The notes under the pieces are model-generated. The model made no database searches. It was given only the letters and a program-made list of their open reading frames with translations, and was not told where the DNA came from. Shown here one piece after another: positions 50,935 to 62,247 of a stretch of DNA of 64,000 nt; the first letter of the stretch is position 1; the number at the start of each line of letters is the position of its first letter. This DNA is from Zychaea mexicana (Eukaryota > Mucoromycota > Mucoromycetes > Mucorales > Lichtheimiaceae), in the NCBI RefSeq assembly GCF_025766255.1, contig NW_026516675.1, forward strand, positions 434,001 to 498,000, in the 5' to 3' direction. A program made the position numbers and the translations under genes.

Positions 50935-51710
50935 AACAGGCACAGCAATGGATAATTCGACGGTCTTTAATATTCAAATTCACTTTCCTTTCGTCCCCCA
51001 ACTCCCCACCATTACTACATGTTTTTTTTTAAAAAAAACAACCCTTATGTACCGATACTCTTCCCTTTTCCTTTTTGTTTTGTTTTTCTAGAGAAAAAAA
51101 AAGTATAGCTCCTGATATATATATTATATAATGATGTTGATAGCGCCATATATGAAAACTATTGTTCTTATTTCTTTTTTACTCCACACTATTTTCTTTC
51201 TTTCTGCCGTTCCAAGTACACCCGCATGAAAAAAACACAAGAAACCCCTTATGCCCATTGTTAACCATTCCTACACGTGCTTTTATGATCTTCTTTACCA
51301 TTTTTGGACATTGCTCCGACTACATAGCGTTATCCTTATAAAATAAAGGCGGGTTCTTCTTTCAACATCGCTATCCAAGTTCTAGATTTCTGCACGTTTG
51401 GTCCATGCAATGCAACCTTTTTTCTTTGTTTTTTCTCCCCTCCTACATCCACACCGTGGTGTTTACAATAATCAAGATAATAAACCTTCTTTTAGGATCG
51501 TCAAATGTTTCACGGAAGAAAAAAGTCTGCAGTGTACAAACCCACAGCCCCCTGATCTTCTGAGTCTATCACCCTCTATAGTGAGCGTCTTCATATCTTT
51601 GTTCCTTGCTCTTATCCCCCCGCTCCCTTGGGAATCAAGATTAATTTCAACTTCATACCTTAAAAAACCCCCTTCTTCATTTGTTGCTATGTAGTACTTT
51701 AGTCATTTTG
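50935..51710. other. 3' flank and spacer, no gene
   Basis: T-rich and AT-rich sequence following the Q-rich gene, including ATATATATTATATAATG near 51116-51132. The frame at 51398-51694 is compositionally unlike coding sequence here. Confidence 0.4.
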
Positions 51711-51872
51711 TTGTAGCCAGGGGTAGCAACAATTATACACGGTTGTCTATTGCAACACTGCTATGGAGACAATTTGGATTGTCATGGAAACCAGCACTAT
51801 AACTCTTTCTAAAGAAAAGCGCATTGACCTGCTACGTCGCTCTGGACGATGTTGAGGTTGTCAAGGTAACCC
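51711..51872. promoter_or_regulatory. Cluster of RFX-type X-box-like motifs
   Basis: Within 160 bp stand GGTTGTCTATTGCAAC (51741-51756), GATTGTCATGGAAACC (51777-51792) and GGTTGTCAAGGTAACC (51856-51871). Weaker versions are GTAGCCAGGGGTAGCAAC (51713-51730) and TGCTATGGAGACAA (51759-51772). RFX factors bind imperfect palindromes GTNRCC-N(0-3)-RGYAAC; in yeast the RFX protein Crt1 represses DNA-damage genes through such sites. The recurring left half here is GTTGTC. Such a density is unlikely by chance in AT-rich spacer. The nearest downstream gene start is 52389 (+); the upstream gene ends at 50934. Confidence 0.5.
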
Positions 51873-52021
51873 TCACTTGCATTTGCAGATGCAAAGAAAA
51901 CTCAGTGCTGCGAAATTTTTCTGACGAACTCATATTTACGCGTGTGTAACGCGTACAACCGCGTTTTGACTTTTTACTTTTGATTTTCTGTATCAGTGCA
52001 CACCAGTTTCACATTTGTACA

Positions 52022-52225
52022 ATGAGCGGCGAAGAACGAAATGAACAACATGCAAACACTGATGAACAAGTTCCTTCCTCTGGGTACATTGCTTGTTTTT
52101 TTTTTTTTTTTAAAAAAGTTATAACGAAGGAATTGACGGAGTCAACCCGTTTTTTTTGGCTCACTAACAAAGTGTATAATAAAAAGGGAGAATGCCACAT
52201 TCCAAGCTGTAGCCAACGCAACTGA
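52022..52225 (+). CDS. Doubtful 67-codon frame downstream of the X-boxes
   Basis: Begins well (MSGEERNEQHANTDEQVPSS) but then runs through a 16-base T-tract giving FFFFF, and ends without any domain. It may be the start of a real gene whose next exon I cannot place, an upstream reading frame of the gene at 52389, or chance. Confidence 0.2.
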   Translation: MSGEERNEQHANTDEQVPSSGYIACFFFFFKKVITKELTESTRFFWLTNKVYNKKGECHIPSCSQRN

Positions 52226-52388
52226 CAATATACAATCGGCTTTCACCACTTTACTTTCTGTAAGCACGGTGATTGCTATTTCACCGTAATTAACTTTCTC
52301 AAATTTAAAGGATTTTGGGGGATCTTACTAAACCAAGTTTTGATATCCTACAACACGCGAAAAAAAGGGTTTCCAACAAAAGCTACAA

Positions 52389-53411
52389 ATGACACAGTCA
52401 ACCATTGACTTACTGGAGCAGGTGCTCAAGAATAGCGTTCAAATAGGTTAGTTGAAATCGATACAAAGAGAGAGCTCATTCAAAATTATAACGAAAAAAT
52501 TTCTCTCTCTTTGTATTATCATTAGCAACTCAACTGGAACCGAACGAGCAAGGAATACAGCTTACAGTGACTATTATAAATACCATTCAAATGCCTGTTC
52601 CCGACGTACAATGTTGCGTCACGTTTGATTCAGATCAAGTTCACTGGTCACATTTATCAACAACACAAGAATCACTATCAAACAACAATAACATTAAAGG
52701 AGGAAGAAACCATGAAGAAGCAACTTCGATCTTTGACGCGACAGAAGCAATGCTGCCACCCTTATGCAAACATGTGGAAGTGCTGCAAATCATAACCGAC
52801 CGGACAATTCAGTGTAATGCAGAAATCAGATTGCATTTTCCAGGACCCGTACCCGAGACCACGATTCCAATCGAACATACATTTGGCATATATATTATTG
52901 ATCAGGTAAAAGTACCATTATGTATACTTCCGGCAAAACTCGTAAAATTATCACGCTTTGTTTTTTATTAACAATCTGCTGGTTTAGCTCTCCAAAACGG
53001 TATTAACGGATCAAAGGCGTGATGTTAAATGTGAAAAAGCACATTATCGCCAATGTTCTACGGATACACTTCGCCTGTTACTGCAAATTCCACCGCATCA
53101 AGGTCTCGAACCTGGACTATGTATATCGCTGCAAACAAAAAATGCACAGGTTCCCAAGGTAGAAGCAAATAAATCCGTTAATTGCATCCCCTACTCCTAC
53201 CTAGATAAAGAAAAAAAGACATGTCCTCATAGTCTCACCTTTGTTCTTTGACAATTATCCGCAGGAGGAGATCATTTGCAAGATAGAAGAGTTCAATCAG
53301 GAAATGACCATGGCCAAACTGGCCTTTTCTGCAGAAGAACGATCGAACAGCACAGCACAAAATATTCTCGAGTTTTTGATGCGCGAATTGGATGCTTTGA
53401 ACATACAATAA
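52389..53411 (+). CDS. Unknown conserved-looking protein, 251 residues
   Basis: Exons: 52389-52446, 52526-52905, 52988-53158, 53265-53411, all joined in frame at standard sites. The protein begins MTQSTIDLLEQVLKNSVQIA. Its core reads like a beta-rich domain: IQLTVTIINTIQMPVPDVQC followed by CVTFDSDQVHWSH, later AEIRLHFPGP, HTFGIYIIDQ and LRLLLQIPPHQGLEPGLCIS. The end is a helix: FLMRELDALN. The repeated pattern of alternating hydrophobics with 'T(I)xNTIxxPVPDV' recalls immunoglobulin-like or appendage folds, but I cannot name a family. No signal peptide or membrane segment. It is the first supported gene downstream of the X-box cluster. Confidence 0.7.
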
Positions 53412-53654
53412 TAATGTAAAAAAAATATTCCGAGAGACAGAAGCTATTTCTCTCTCTTATCTTTTTTTTCTGTGCATGATGTGACCAGCAGCTTACACAC
53501 ATATAACATTCCACATTGGAGCCGACAATACTTGGACGACAACGCTTTAAATTTGTTCCTGACTCGACTGTATATCGTATCCTTTTCTCTTTTTTCTTTC
53601 TTTCATTATTCGCTTAGTTAATTCTTCATTATTTCCTTTCCAAAAATATATACC

Positions 53655-55758
53655 ATGCGGTTAGCAGGATTACCCACAGCAGCAACAGCATTTTCATTGT
53701 CGTCACCATTACTACTGCTAGTAGTACTCTTAATAGTACATCAGCAGGTCACACATGCATTTGAGCCCAACCCAATGTCGTTCGAACGGATGCAGAATGA
53801 ACAGGAGATCAAGCAGCATTGTCTTGTTTTTGAAGATCATTTCAACCGGTTCGATCTCAAGAAATGGCAGGTAATATTTTATAAGCAAAATGACGTTTGA
53901 CGGGTTCTATTCTGTGAAGAAGAAAAACAAAAGAGTCCGTGCGCATGCGTGTGTGTAACACCAACTCTCTCCTTAATTACGTATTTTATACCTCATGTAG
54001 CATGAAGTCACTATGAGTGGGGGTATGTACAGAGCAAAAGAGAAAAAAAAAGGAAGAGTGTCTCGCACGACACATTTTTTTTGTATATTTACTGGGGATC
54101 GACATAAGCTATTAAGGGCTGCGTTTAACCAAGAAGTTCTTTGCTTCTAACAACTATTGCTACGACTTTGACAAAATCAAGGCGGTAACTGGGAGTTTCA
54201 GTGGCAAGTATCCATTTGTATCACATTCTCAAAAAATGTACACGCCATTAAAAATAAAACCGACATGGCTTATATTGTTTTCCATAGGTATACAAACAAT
54301 AGATCCAACAGCTTTGTTGAGGACGGTATTTTATATATCAAACCCACATTAACGAGTGACACAATCGGCGAGCAGTACATGCGAGATGGGGGTCGAATCA
54401 ACTTATGGTGAGTATAGTGAGCCCCACCCCCTATAAAATATGTGCCTCACCCTTTTTGTACATCAATGATGTCATGCTCAACATTACACAAAAACAAAAT
54501 TAAGGTCGGGCGAGCCTTCGGTTAGTTGTACAGGTATGGCAGTACTCTCAAGTCCCTTTGCTTATGGTCGCGCGCTCATGGCGAATTTTATCATTCATAC
54601 CCCACATCCCCCACGTTTTTTTATTTAGACAATTCGAATTTTGGTAAGTGAATGTAGAGAAAGAAGAAGAGGTCTAGACCCCTTCCTTCTCTCCCGCTCC
54701 CCTTTCAAGGAAACATCATCAAAAAAAGCAAACTTGCTCACACGCGAAGAAGGATGCGAACGTGTTTCTGGTTCTGCATCTGGCGGTAATTATCTCAACC
54801 CGGTCCAGTCCGCTAGACTCAGGACGATCGATTCCGCGTCCATCAAGTATGGTAAAGTGGAAGTACGAGCTCGATTACCCGTGGGCGACTGGTTGTGGCC
54901 AGCCATTTGGATGATGCCAAAATATTCGGACTATGGAATATGGCCAGCAAGTGGTAAGTTTATATAGGACTATCTTGGCTTTATTGCTACAGGGTAGAGA
55001 TTCTTTGTGCTAATGACTAACGCTTTTATCCAGGTGAAATTGATATTGTAAGTGTCGAGTTTGGAGGGGCGAAAAAAGATAACGATTCAGATAGATTGAA
55101 CGAGAGATATATGTTTACCAACAACGGTATACATGTATTCAATACAGATGGAATCTCGAGGCAACCCCGAATATCCTTATGGTAACGCGACCAATGTTGG
55201 ATCAACTTTGCATTGGGGAACACACTGGTCAATGGATCGATACAATCTTACACATGCCGAGGCGATACTCGATGACGGAACGACGTTTGCAGATGATTTC
55301 CACACTTATGGATTAGAATGGTCTGAAGATGGCCTTCGCACGTATATCGACGATGAAACGGTCCTGCTTGTCGACTTTGACAAAAGTTTTTATGAACGCG
55401 GTGCGTTCCCAGAATGGAGCATGAACCCTTGGGCTTCGGGTGATATCAATGCACCGTTTGATCAAGAGTTTTATTTGGTAAAATAGGCGATATCAAAAAA
55501 AATTCGAACAACAGGTTTTGTTTATGTCAATACTATATTTAATGACCCTTTTATGACTAGGTTCTCAACGTGGCAGTAGGCGGTGTCAATGACTATTGGA
55601 CCGATGGTCCCGAAAAACCATGGCGCAATGACGACCCACACGCTATCAATGCGTTTTGGGACAAGCGAGAAGAATGGTTAGCAACGTGGGGTGAAGGAAA
55701 CAAACGCGCCATGGCTATTGACTGGGTCAAGATTTGGAGCGCAGAAACAGAATGTTGA
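53655..55758 (+). CDS. Glycoside hydrolase family 16 beta-glucanase (10 exons)
   Basis: Secreted or membrane-anchored GH16 enzyme of the beta-1,3-glucanase / beta-glucan-binding type, acting on cell-wall glucan. Exons: 53655-53870, 54001-54022, 54182-54203, 54288-54407, 54505-54533, 54629-54643, 54753-54953, 55034-55047, 55148-55477, 55561-55758; 388 residues. A hydrophobic signal or anchor covers residues about 14-30 (LSSPLLLLVVLLIVHQQ). The catalytic signature is GEIDIMESRGN (E210, D212, E215). Other family features are VQSARLRT, YGKVEVRARLPVGDWLWPAI, TLHWGTHW, DFH.YGLEWSEDGLRTYID and YLVLNVAVGG. Five exons are under 30 nt (22, 22, 29, 15 and 14). Intron 3 uses a GC donor (GCAAGT at 54204), the only choice that gives QWYTNN. 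Catalytic residues are intact, so the enzyme is probably active. Confidence 0.92.
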
Positions 55759-55852
55759 ATCGAATAATAAATTCCACTTGTTCTTTTTTATTATCTTTTT
55801 CTTCGTTTTTATTCAATTAAAAGTCCACATTTACACACACATATATATAAAC

Positions 55853-58066
55853 ATGGATCCAATCGCAACTGAGCATAAAGTAGCTCTAGCAGAAGAAGAA
55901 ATGGAGCTTGATCAACAAATTGGACAGGAGGCAGTAACAACAGAAGAGACGCGTGATCGTAGGACGATAAACAACGACAATGAACCTGTTGCAACAGCCG
56001 GATCTCAAAATAAGGACGATAAAGCGCAAGACGAGATCGATCCACAACAACAAGCATATCGATTGTACGTTTACGATCTCAAAACTGAACAGCAACAACA
56101 ACAGCAGTGTCAGCTGTTAAGCTCGACAGGAACACGCTACAACACGACTGTACGAAAGACTTTGGAGAATGAGACGACTTTGTTTCAACAAAAAGTAGAT
56201 CCATCACTAGTATATGACGGAAATAACCATTTCCGCAACGCCAAATGGTAGTATATATTTGAATGAGAGGCAGAGATAGAGAAAATTTCATCTCGATTGA
56301 CAGGGAATGTATAGGTCTCCCGATGGGTGCTGTTTATTATCAAACTCGAACGACAACGTGCTTCGTTTATTCAATTTGTAAGTTAGTTTTGATTTATGCA
56401 AATTGCAATGAGACAACCATAAAATAAGCCTAACTTTCGGATTTTTGTAATGGAAAAGGCCGTATGAAATGTTGGATGAACAGGCTGGTAAATCAGACGG
56501 AACAAAAAGGGAATTTTAAGGACGGATGAACGGATCAAACTGATAAGAAATATTTTGGCAAAGTAGAGACGGATACAATTACAGAGCTTGCTACAAATTT
56601 TGGCATACGTGAAGGCGAAACGGTGTACGACTTTGCGTGGTTTCCGTCAATGAACAGTCAAGGTTTGATCCGAAAAGACACTGAACACGTTTCAATTTGT
56701 GCTACCTGTAATACGCTAAAAAAGAAGAGTCTGATTGTCATTAGATCCAGCGACATGCTGCTTTATAACGTCAGTTCGTGATCACCCAATGCATATGTGG
56801 GATGCATGTACTGGAAACCTCAGAGCGTCGTATGCTGTGATTGATCATCGGGAAAGATTTGTTGGTCCGAACGTTGTGTCATTTAACTTGGATGGATCAC
56901 GGTAAGAACCTTCTTGTTAATGTTTATGTAAGAAAATGACTGATGAAAAAATCCCCATCTTCACCTTTAATGATTTCAGGATATACTGTGGTTACGAAAA
57001 TATGATTGAAATCTTTGATATACAACGCCCGGGACAAGAATCACAAAAAGTGCCAACCATTCCACAACGACGAACCAAAAAAGGACAAAAAGGCATGTGT
57101 GAGAAGCAAGGGTATAAAGGGGTTTGTTGATGTGTTGGCGCACTAATACTTGTGCTTCTTTGTTTTCTAGGCATCATCTCTTGTTTAGATTTTAGCCCGG
57201 ATTATGCCGGTCTGTATGCAGCAGGGTCGTACAGTCATACAGTTGGAATCTATGATGAAACAAACAATGAACTCTGCTTAAAGCTTACCGATATCAAAAC
57301 GGGTGTTACTCAGGTAATTCTTGGGCGGAATTCTACCTTTATGGGGATAGATAAAACATAATGTTGACAGCGCGATTGATATCATTCGCTTAGGTGAAAT
57401 TCTCGCCCGATGGCAGTCAATTGTTTAGTGCTAGCCGAGTATCCAATGTAATATCTTGTTGGGACATTCGTAACACAGCAGAAGTTTTGTATGAACTCCC
57501 GCGCCCGGGCCAAACCAGCCAAAGAATAGTATTTGATATTGATCCAAGTGGAAAGATGCTTATCACTGGCGCCCAGGTAAAAAAGACTTTTCTTCTCGTT
57601 TTTTATTATCATTTTTGATCACTTATATATATCACAGGATGGAAGCATATTATTCCATGATATCAGTAATGGGCCGGAAACAACAGCAACAACGGAGAAT
57701 AGTGATAGCAGCAGGCTTGTACGATCTATTGATCATGCACATCAAGGTATAGAGAAAAGGGAAAGCGTCTATTACAATTTTAGACTTAAACTTCTTTTAT
57801 ACAATGTAGATTTAACGGTTTGTGCAACCATCAATCCAATGTACCCATGGCTTATCGCTTCGGCTTCTGGGCAGAGGAAATATTCTGCTGCTGCTGGTAA
57901 CGATGATTCTAGTGACGAATCTAGTGATGACGATGACGAAGATGACAAGGACGATAATACACAGCATAAAGATAGTAATTCAATTGATAACTCGTTAAAA
58001 TTATGGCGTGTTCCTGGCCATTCTGAATGGTACTCATACCCGGTCGAACAAGAAGAGCAACAGTAA
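55853..58066 (+). CDS. WRAP53/TCAB1-like WD40 protein (10 exons)
   Basis: WD-repeat protein of the WRAP53/TCAB1 family, which in animals delivers telomerase RNA and scaRNAs to Cajal bodies (yeast relative Swt21). Exons: 55853-56247, 56315-56377, 56459-56487, 56564-56662, 56745-56901, 56980-57098, 57171-57313, 57394-57576, 57638-57746, 57810-58066; 517 residues. The N-terminus is acidic and Gln-rich. The beta-propeller shows RNAKWSPDGCCLLSNSNDN, TVYDFAWFP, CCFITSVRDHPMHMWDACTG, GIISCLDFSPDY, YAAGSYSHTVGIYD, NVISCWDIRN, RIVFDIDPSGKMLITGAQDG and PWLIASASGQRK, all matching the family. Exon 6 may instead end at 57092 with a GC donor, giving the better homologue match GQKGIISC; the GT option adds two residues. 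An acidic insert (DDSSDESSDDDDEDD) precedes the last strand. Confidence 0.9.
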
Positions 58067-58200
58067 AAACACACAATACAAACCTCACTTTACACCTCAT
58101 CAATGTGCCATAAACACCCGTATATCATCCTGTGTACCCTTTTCCTCTCAAGATATAAATATCAACGACGAAAGCGACGAACATGTGTATTTCTTTTTTT

Positions 58201-59662
58201 TTAAAACAATTCATGAGAAGGATCAAATAACATGCTGACACTTTCACCATTATGGATCCTCCGTATGGCTTCAGAAAACAATGGCGCGACAGGGAACGTG
58301 GTAATTTTGCTGCAAACGCGGGTATGCTCGCCCTGTGGCACCGAATCGCTGACAATGACTTTATCAAGGTAGCTCTTTTCAATTCGATCCAGTGCATCAC
58401 CGCTCATGATAGCGTGCGTCGCTATGCAATAAATCTCTTGAGCACCGTTCTCATGCAATAACTTGGCAGCCTTGGTAATCGTGAATCCTGTATCGACCAC
58501 ATCATCAATAAGACACACCCGTCTCCCCCGCACATCTCCTACAAGCATAAGGTCGTGTTTCTGCGGCTTATCCGGTCGACGACGTTCTTTATGGATCAGG
58601 GCAAAGTCCATATGCAGCTTTTCAGCTATTGATGTCGCTCTATCATATTAGTACAATATAGAATTTACAGTTGTTAGTATATACGTGCGGCATGCGTGAA
58701 ATATGTGGAAAAGAGGTGAGATTTGAATATAGAATGTGTTTTTTTTGAGTTTCACTAATTATAGTTACCTTTTAGCACCACCTGCATCCGGAGATACAAT
58801 GACAATATTTTTGTAATCATAGATATGATGCTGAATATACTTTATCATGATCGGAATTGCGGACAAGTTGTCAACGGTACAATCAAAGAATCCTTGGTAC
58901 TGCGGATCGTGTAAATCCAGCGTAATGATATGATCCGCGCCTATATCAATTGAGTATAGTGTGTCCGTGTTTATTAGCATCCACCCCCAGGGCAAATATG
59001 CAATAGTGGTAGTCTATCACTTTTTGATCATCATCAATACCTGCACAAGTCAAAAGTTCTGCAACCAATGTGCCTGACCGAGCCACCCACTGACGATAAC
59101 CACTTTGTGTATTCTGAAGAAGATTGCCAGTTGATGTTCCTGCTATTGCTGTTGTCATAGGTCCACCTAAACGGAAGACCTCCTGACTCAGTTCGAGACC
59201 GTCGAACTCTTCGGTCAACCTCGTGACACCACTACCACTACCAAAAAACTCGCCGTTTCTAGGCGTTGTGGGCTGGCTTTTGGGCGTGGACGGAATGGTG
59301 CGTGGTGTGGATGGCACCGTCATGGGTGGAGCTCGTGTCAGTGGAGCACCACTTCCAAAAGGCGCGTCCGGTTGTCGCGAGTATGGGAACAAAGGAATAA
59401 CGGCTGTCACTTTTTTGGCCGATGCCGTCTTGCATGCTTGGATCATGATCAAGAGTTCCATGAAATTGTCATTGACGTGACCACACCCTGACTGAACAAT
59501 ATAAACGTCTTGTTCTCGAACGGATTCATACAGTTCGACTCGGGTTTCGTTGTTGCTGAACTTTGCCAGAAAGGATTTGCCCGGTTCGCATGATAGACGG
59601 TCGCAGATCCGCTGTGTGAGTGCTTGGTTGGATGATCCGGCAAATACGACAAGACCACGCAT
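58201..59662 (-). CDS. Ribose-phosphate pyrophosphokinase (PRPP synthetase) with internal insertion
   Basis: Makes PRPP from ribose-5-phosphate and ATP for nucleotide, His and Trp synthesis. Exons (minus): 59662-59041, 58940-58769, 58639-58201, 410 residues against about 318 for the plain enzyme. Motifs: [49 protein letters not shown], then after the insert [19 protein letters not shown], the [17 protein letters not shown] loop, [10 protein letters not shown] flexible loop and the PRPP site [19 protein letters not shown]. About 90 residues rich in Pro, Thr and Gly ([20 protein letters not shown]) replace the short link after YSRQ. Fungal PRS families contain such non-homologous-region subunits, often linked to cell-wall signalling. 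All PRPP-binding residues I can judge are kept. The start at 59662 ([13 protein letters not shown]) fits the family N-terminus. Confidence 0.93.
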
Positions 59663-59868
59663 GGAATAATATGTGTGTATTATGAGTTTATAGAGAAAAG
59701 CAAGAAAGAAAAGAGAAAGAGAAAAAGGTTGGATGTGAAATCCTCTCGCTGTTCCCCTCAGCCTTTTTTTATGTCGTGTGTGGGACAAAGAAAAAAAATC
59801 TCAAGTCCTACACTTCCTTAAAAGAACGGGCCTTCTTCCTCCGCTCTCTCCCCTTTTCTATATATACA
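59663..59868. promoter_or_regulatory. Divergent promoter of PRPP synthetase and BET1 genes
   Basis: 206 bp between the two start codons, with AAAAGAG-type purine runs on the PRS side, mirrored by pyrimidine-rich sequence ending CTCTCTCCCCTTTTCTATATA before the BET1 start. Both core promoters must lie within it. Confidence 0.5.
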
Positions 59869-60646
59869 ATGTCACGGCAATTCGGTTCACGTAGTGTAAG
59901 GTGGAGTTTTATTAATAACAAAAACACATACAAAACTCTCAAATATTCGCCTGCCTTTCCCTGCATGAATATAAGAACTGCCTGTCTCAAGATCGTGAAC
60001 TGACTTTCCTTTTATTCTTTTATATGATAAACAGATCGTTCCAACATCTCCACAATCGTTCGGCCCTTTTGGGTGATTCCCGACAGTTCTCCACACCATC
60101 ACCGACGCTGAACGACTCCCGGTCATCATCTCCAAATTCCAATGGCTCTACTTTTAAACCAAAAATGAACGATTCTGATTTGGAGCAACTAGAGAGCCAG
60201 AGTGATGAACGGATAACCGGCTTGTCAGCTAAAGTACAAGTTCTGAAAAATGCAAGTAACCGCCTTTTTTGTTATTTGGCTTATGTGGCTGCATAACTCA
60301 TAAAGTAGCGTAAACTAATACGACATGGACTTGATATTATAGATCACTGGCAAGATTGGTGACGAGATTCGATCAGGCAACAGTTTATTGGATACCATGG
60401 TACGGATATAGTTATAGTTATGGAATTGGAAGAAGGGAGAGAAGGATAGATTTGATCTTTTGCTAATGACAGTTTCACGGTGGTTTGCTACAGAACAACC
60501 AGTTTGGAGATACCGGTTCGGTTTTAGGACGGACAATGCACAACTTTAAGATCATGGCAGAGAAGGAATCGGGAGCAACGATGTGTTATTTGATCTTCGT
60601 TATCGTTTTGGTGGTTATAATTGCATACTACTGGTTTTTTAAATAA
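59869..60646 (+). CDS. BET1: BET1-family Qc-SNARE
   Basis: SNARE of ER-to-Golgi vesicle fusion. Exons: 59869-59900, 60035-60251, 60343-60399, 60494-60646; 152 residues. A Ser-rich linker (DSRQFSTPSPTLNDSRSSSP) leads to the SNARE motif: NDSDLEQLESQSDERITGLS, AKVQVLKNITGKIGDEIRSG and NSLLDTMNNQFGDTGSVLGR. A C-terminal tail anchor follows (CYLIFVIVLVVIIAYYWFFK), as in BET1. Exon 2 ends at AAT before GCAAGT, so intron 2 is GC-AG; no GT site nearby keeps the frame. Exon 1 ends at 59900 (donor GTGGAG), which alone gives an in-frame join to SFQHLHNR. Identification is firm. Confidence 0.93.
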
Positions 60647-61154
60647 GACGTTTTCAAAAAAGCATACTTTATCCTAACTACCACGCACTCGCAGGCATGT
60701 TGGCATAGTTACATTGTTACGATGACGTTTAATGTACTCCATAGCAACCGATGTGTCTTTTTATAACACTGACGTAGATGGTTGTTGCTGACTTTGGCAT
60801 GTTCGGCATGAATGTTTTGCTGTAATTGTATGCAAGCAATTTCAGGTTTATGGATCACCACTACAGTTACTAACGCTGATAAAAACCAGGTAGCCTAACT
60901 CCAATGGGTTTGCTGGTCAGTTGCTAAAATACCAAAAGCGCTAAAAAAACATCTCACGGATGTGCTGATGAAGAGGAACAGTTTATTGATGTAGTCAGGT
61001 GGAGATAAGTAGAGTCTATGAACAATAGAGGAGAAAGATGTTGGAAAAGGGGAGTGCTATATGTTAAAGTAAGGAATGAAATGTAATAAAAATGGAATGC
61101 AAGAAAGAGTTAAATGGCAAATGTGTGTGTGTGTGTATAACAAGTGTAAATCTG
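60647..61154. other. Intergenic, no gene seen
   Basis: Convergent interval between BET1 (+) and COQ7 (-). It contains a TG run at about 61122-61137 and otherwise unremarkable sequence. Confidence 0.45.
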
Positions 61155-61918
61155 TCACACGCGTTCAGCTACCCAGATGGCGGTTTTGCATCCCTGCATG
61201 ATTACAGCCTTGAGAGCCGAATGGAACGGTGCTTCTTGTGCGTCGTGTGCCACAGCAATATCGTGGTGTTCCAGTTCTTCATCTCGGAACTGAGCAATCG
61301 TCTATTGATCCAATCATCACTCGATTAACTTACGGCTGTTATTGTCATTATCATTATTTGGCGTTATATTACCTTGCCCAAATCCTTCAACTCGGGATTT
61401 TGATCAGTAAGTTTGACAAGGTCACGCAACTGGTCGTCATAGTGATTACCAATCACTGTCTCCACAGCCTCAGTACAAGCCATGGCCGCCTCTTTACCCA
61501 TCAATGCAGTGCCAGCACCCACGGCGAAACCAGCAACTTCCCACAATGGTCGCAGCAAACTAGGTCGAATTCGCATATCACCAACCAACCGGTCAAACGT
61601 CTCTAAATGGTTTTTCTCTTGGTCCCACATTTCTTGCAAGATGGGTCGAAGCTTCTTGTCTCGTCCAAGCACAGCAATTTGACCCATGTAAATATAGTAC
61701 GCGCCCACTTCACCCGATTGGTCTACACGAAGCATGGGGTCTAATATATGTCGCTCATTGTCTGTAAGTGGTTGCTGCTGCTGTTTGGGTTGTTGTTGTT
61801 GTTGTTGCTGTTCATTGAATTTTACAATGCTTGTCGAGAATGTTCGACCATTATTGCTAAAGTTACTTTTGTGAACGGTTAATGCTGTGGAGCGTAAACG
61901 ATAGAATGCGCGCGACAT
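61155..61918 (-). CDS. COQ7: Demethoxyubiquinone hydroxylase (mitochondrial)
   Basis: Di-iron monooxygenase of ubiquinone synthesis on the mitochondrial inner membrane. Exons (minus): 61918-61373 and 61301-61155, 230 residues. The N-terminus (SRAFYRLRSTALTVHKSNFS...) is basic, hydroxylated and free of acidic residues, a mitochondrial presequence, followed by a polyGln linker. The core matches the family: LDPMLRVDQSGEVGAYYIYM, WDQEKNHLETFDRLV, MRIRPSLLRPLWEVAGFAVG, EAAMACTEAVETVIGNHYDD, QFRDEELEHHDIAVAHDAQE and the end CKTAIWVAERV. The Glu and ExxH iron ligands are all present. Acceptor at 61302 gives the expected KTIAQFRD join. The polyGln tract between the presequence and core is unusual but lies outside the enzyme fold. 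Confidence 0.94.
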
Positions 61919-62219
61919 GGCTTCGGTGGCGGAAAAGGTGTGAGAATGTTAGGGTTGACAGAGAGAACACAAAAAAAGTGGCGCGATGTATTAACCCTGC
62001 CGAAATTGGCGCGGACTTCCGGGTGAACTAAAGACTTGTAGGGCGCGCCTATGCACTTCTTACCGAGTGTTTTTACTTCAAACTACCACGACCAACATGC
62101 GAAACCAGTCGCCTAACCTTAGCAAATTTATATATGCTTCTTTTTCTAACAATAATTTTATTCATAGAGAAAAGAAGCAAAAGGAAATAAAATATCTTTG
62201 ACGGAAAGCTACTACGCTA
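61919..62219. other. Promoter side of COQ7, no gene
   Basis: GC-richer 150 bp (GCGCGGACTTCCGG, GGGCGCGCC) upstream of COQ7, then AT-rich sequence. Likely COQ7 promoter. Confidence 0.35.
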
Positions 62220-62221
62220 TA

Positions 62222-62247
62222 CAGTCAACCCCCGCTTTTTGCGGCCA
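62222..62247. mobile_element. Solo pogo/mariner-type terminal repeat
   Basis: TA followed by CAGTCAACCCCCGCTTTTTG, clearly related to the MITE end at 30598 (CAGTTGAACCCCGGTTTTTG). I could not find the inverted partner before 63.4 kb, so the element is truncated or its other end has diverged. Confidence 0.5.

Noticed and set aside
56936..57130. Extension of WRAP53 exon 6 through the intron (64-codon frame)
   Set aside because: It reads to a stop at 57130 inside the intron. Homology demands splicing to 57171.
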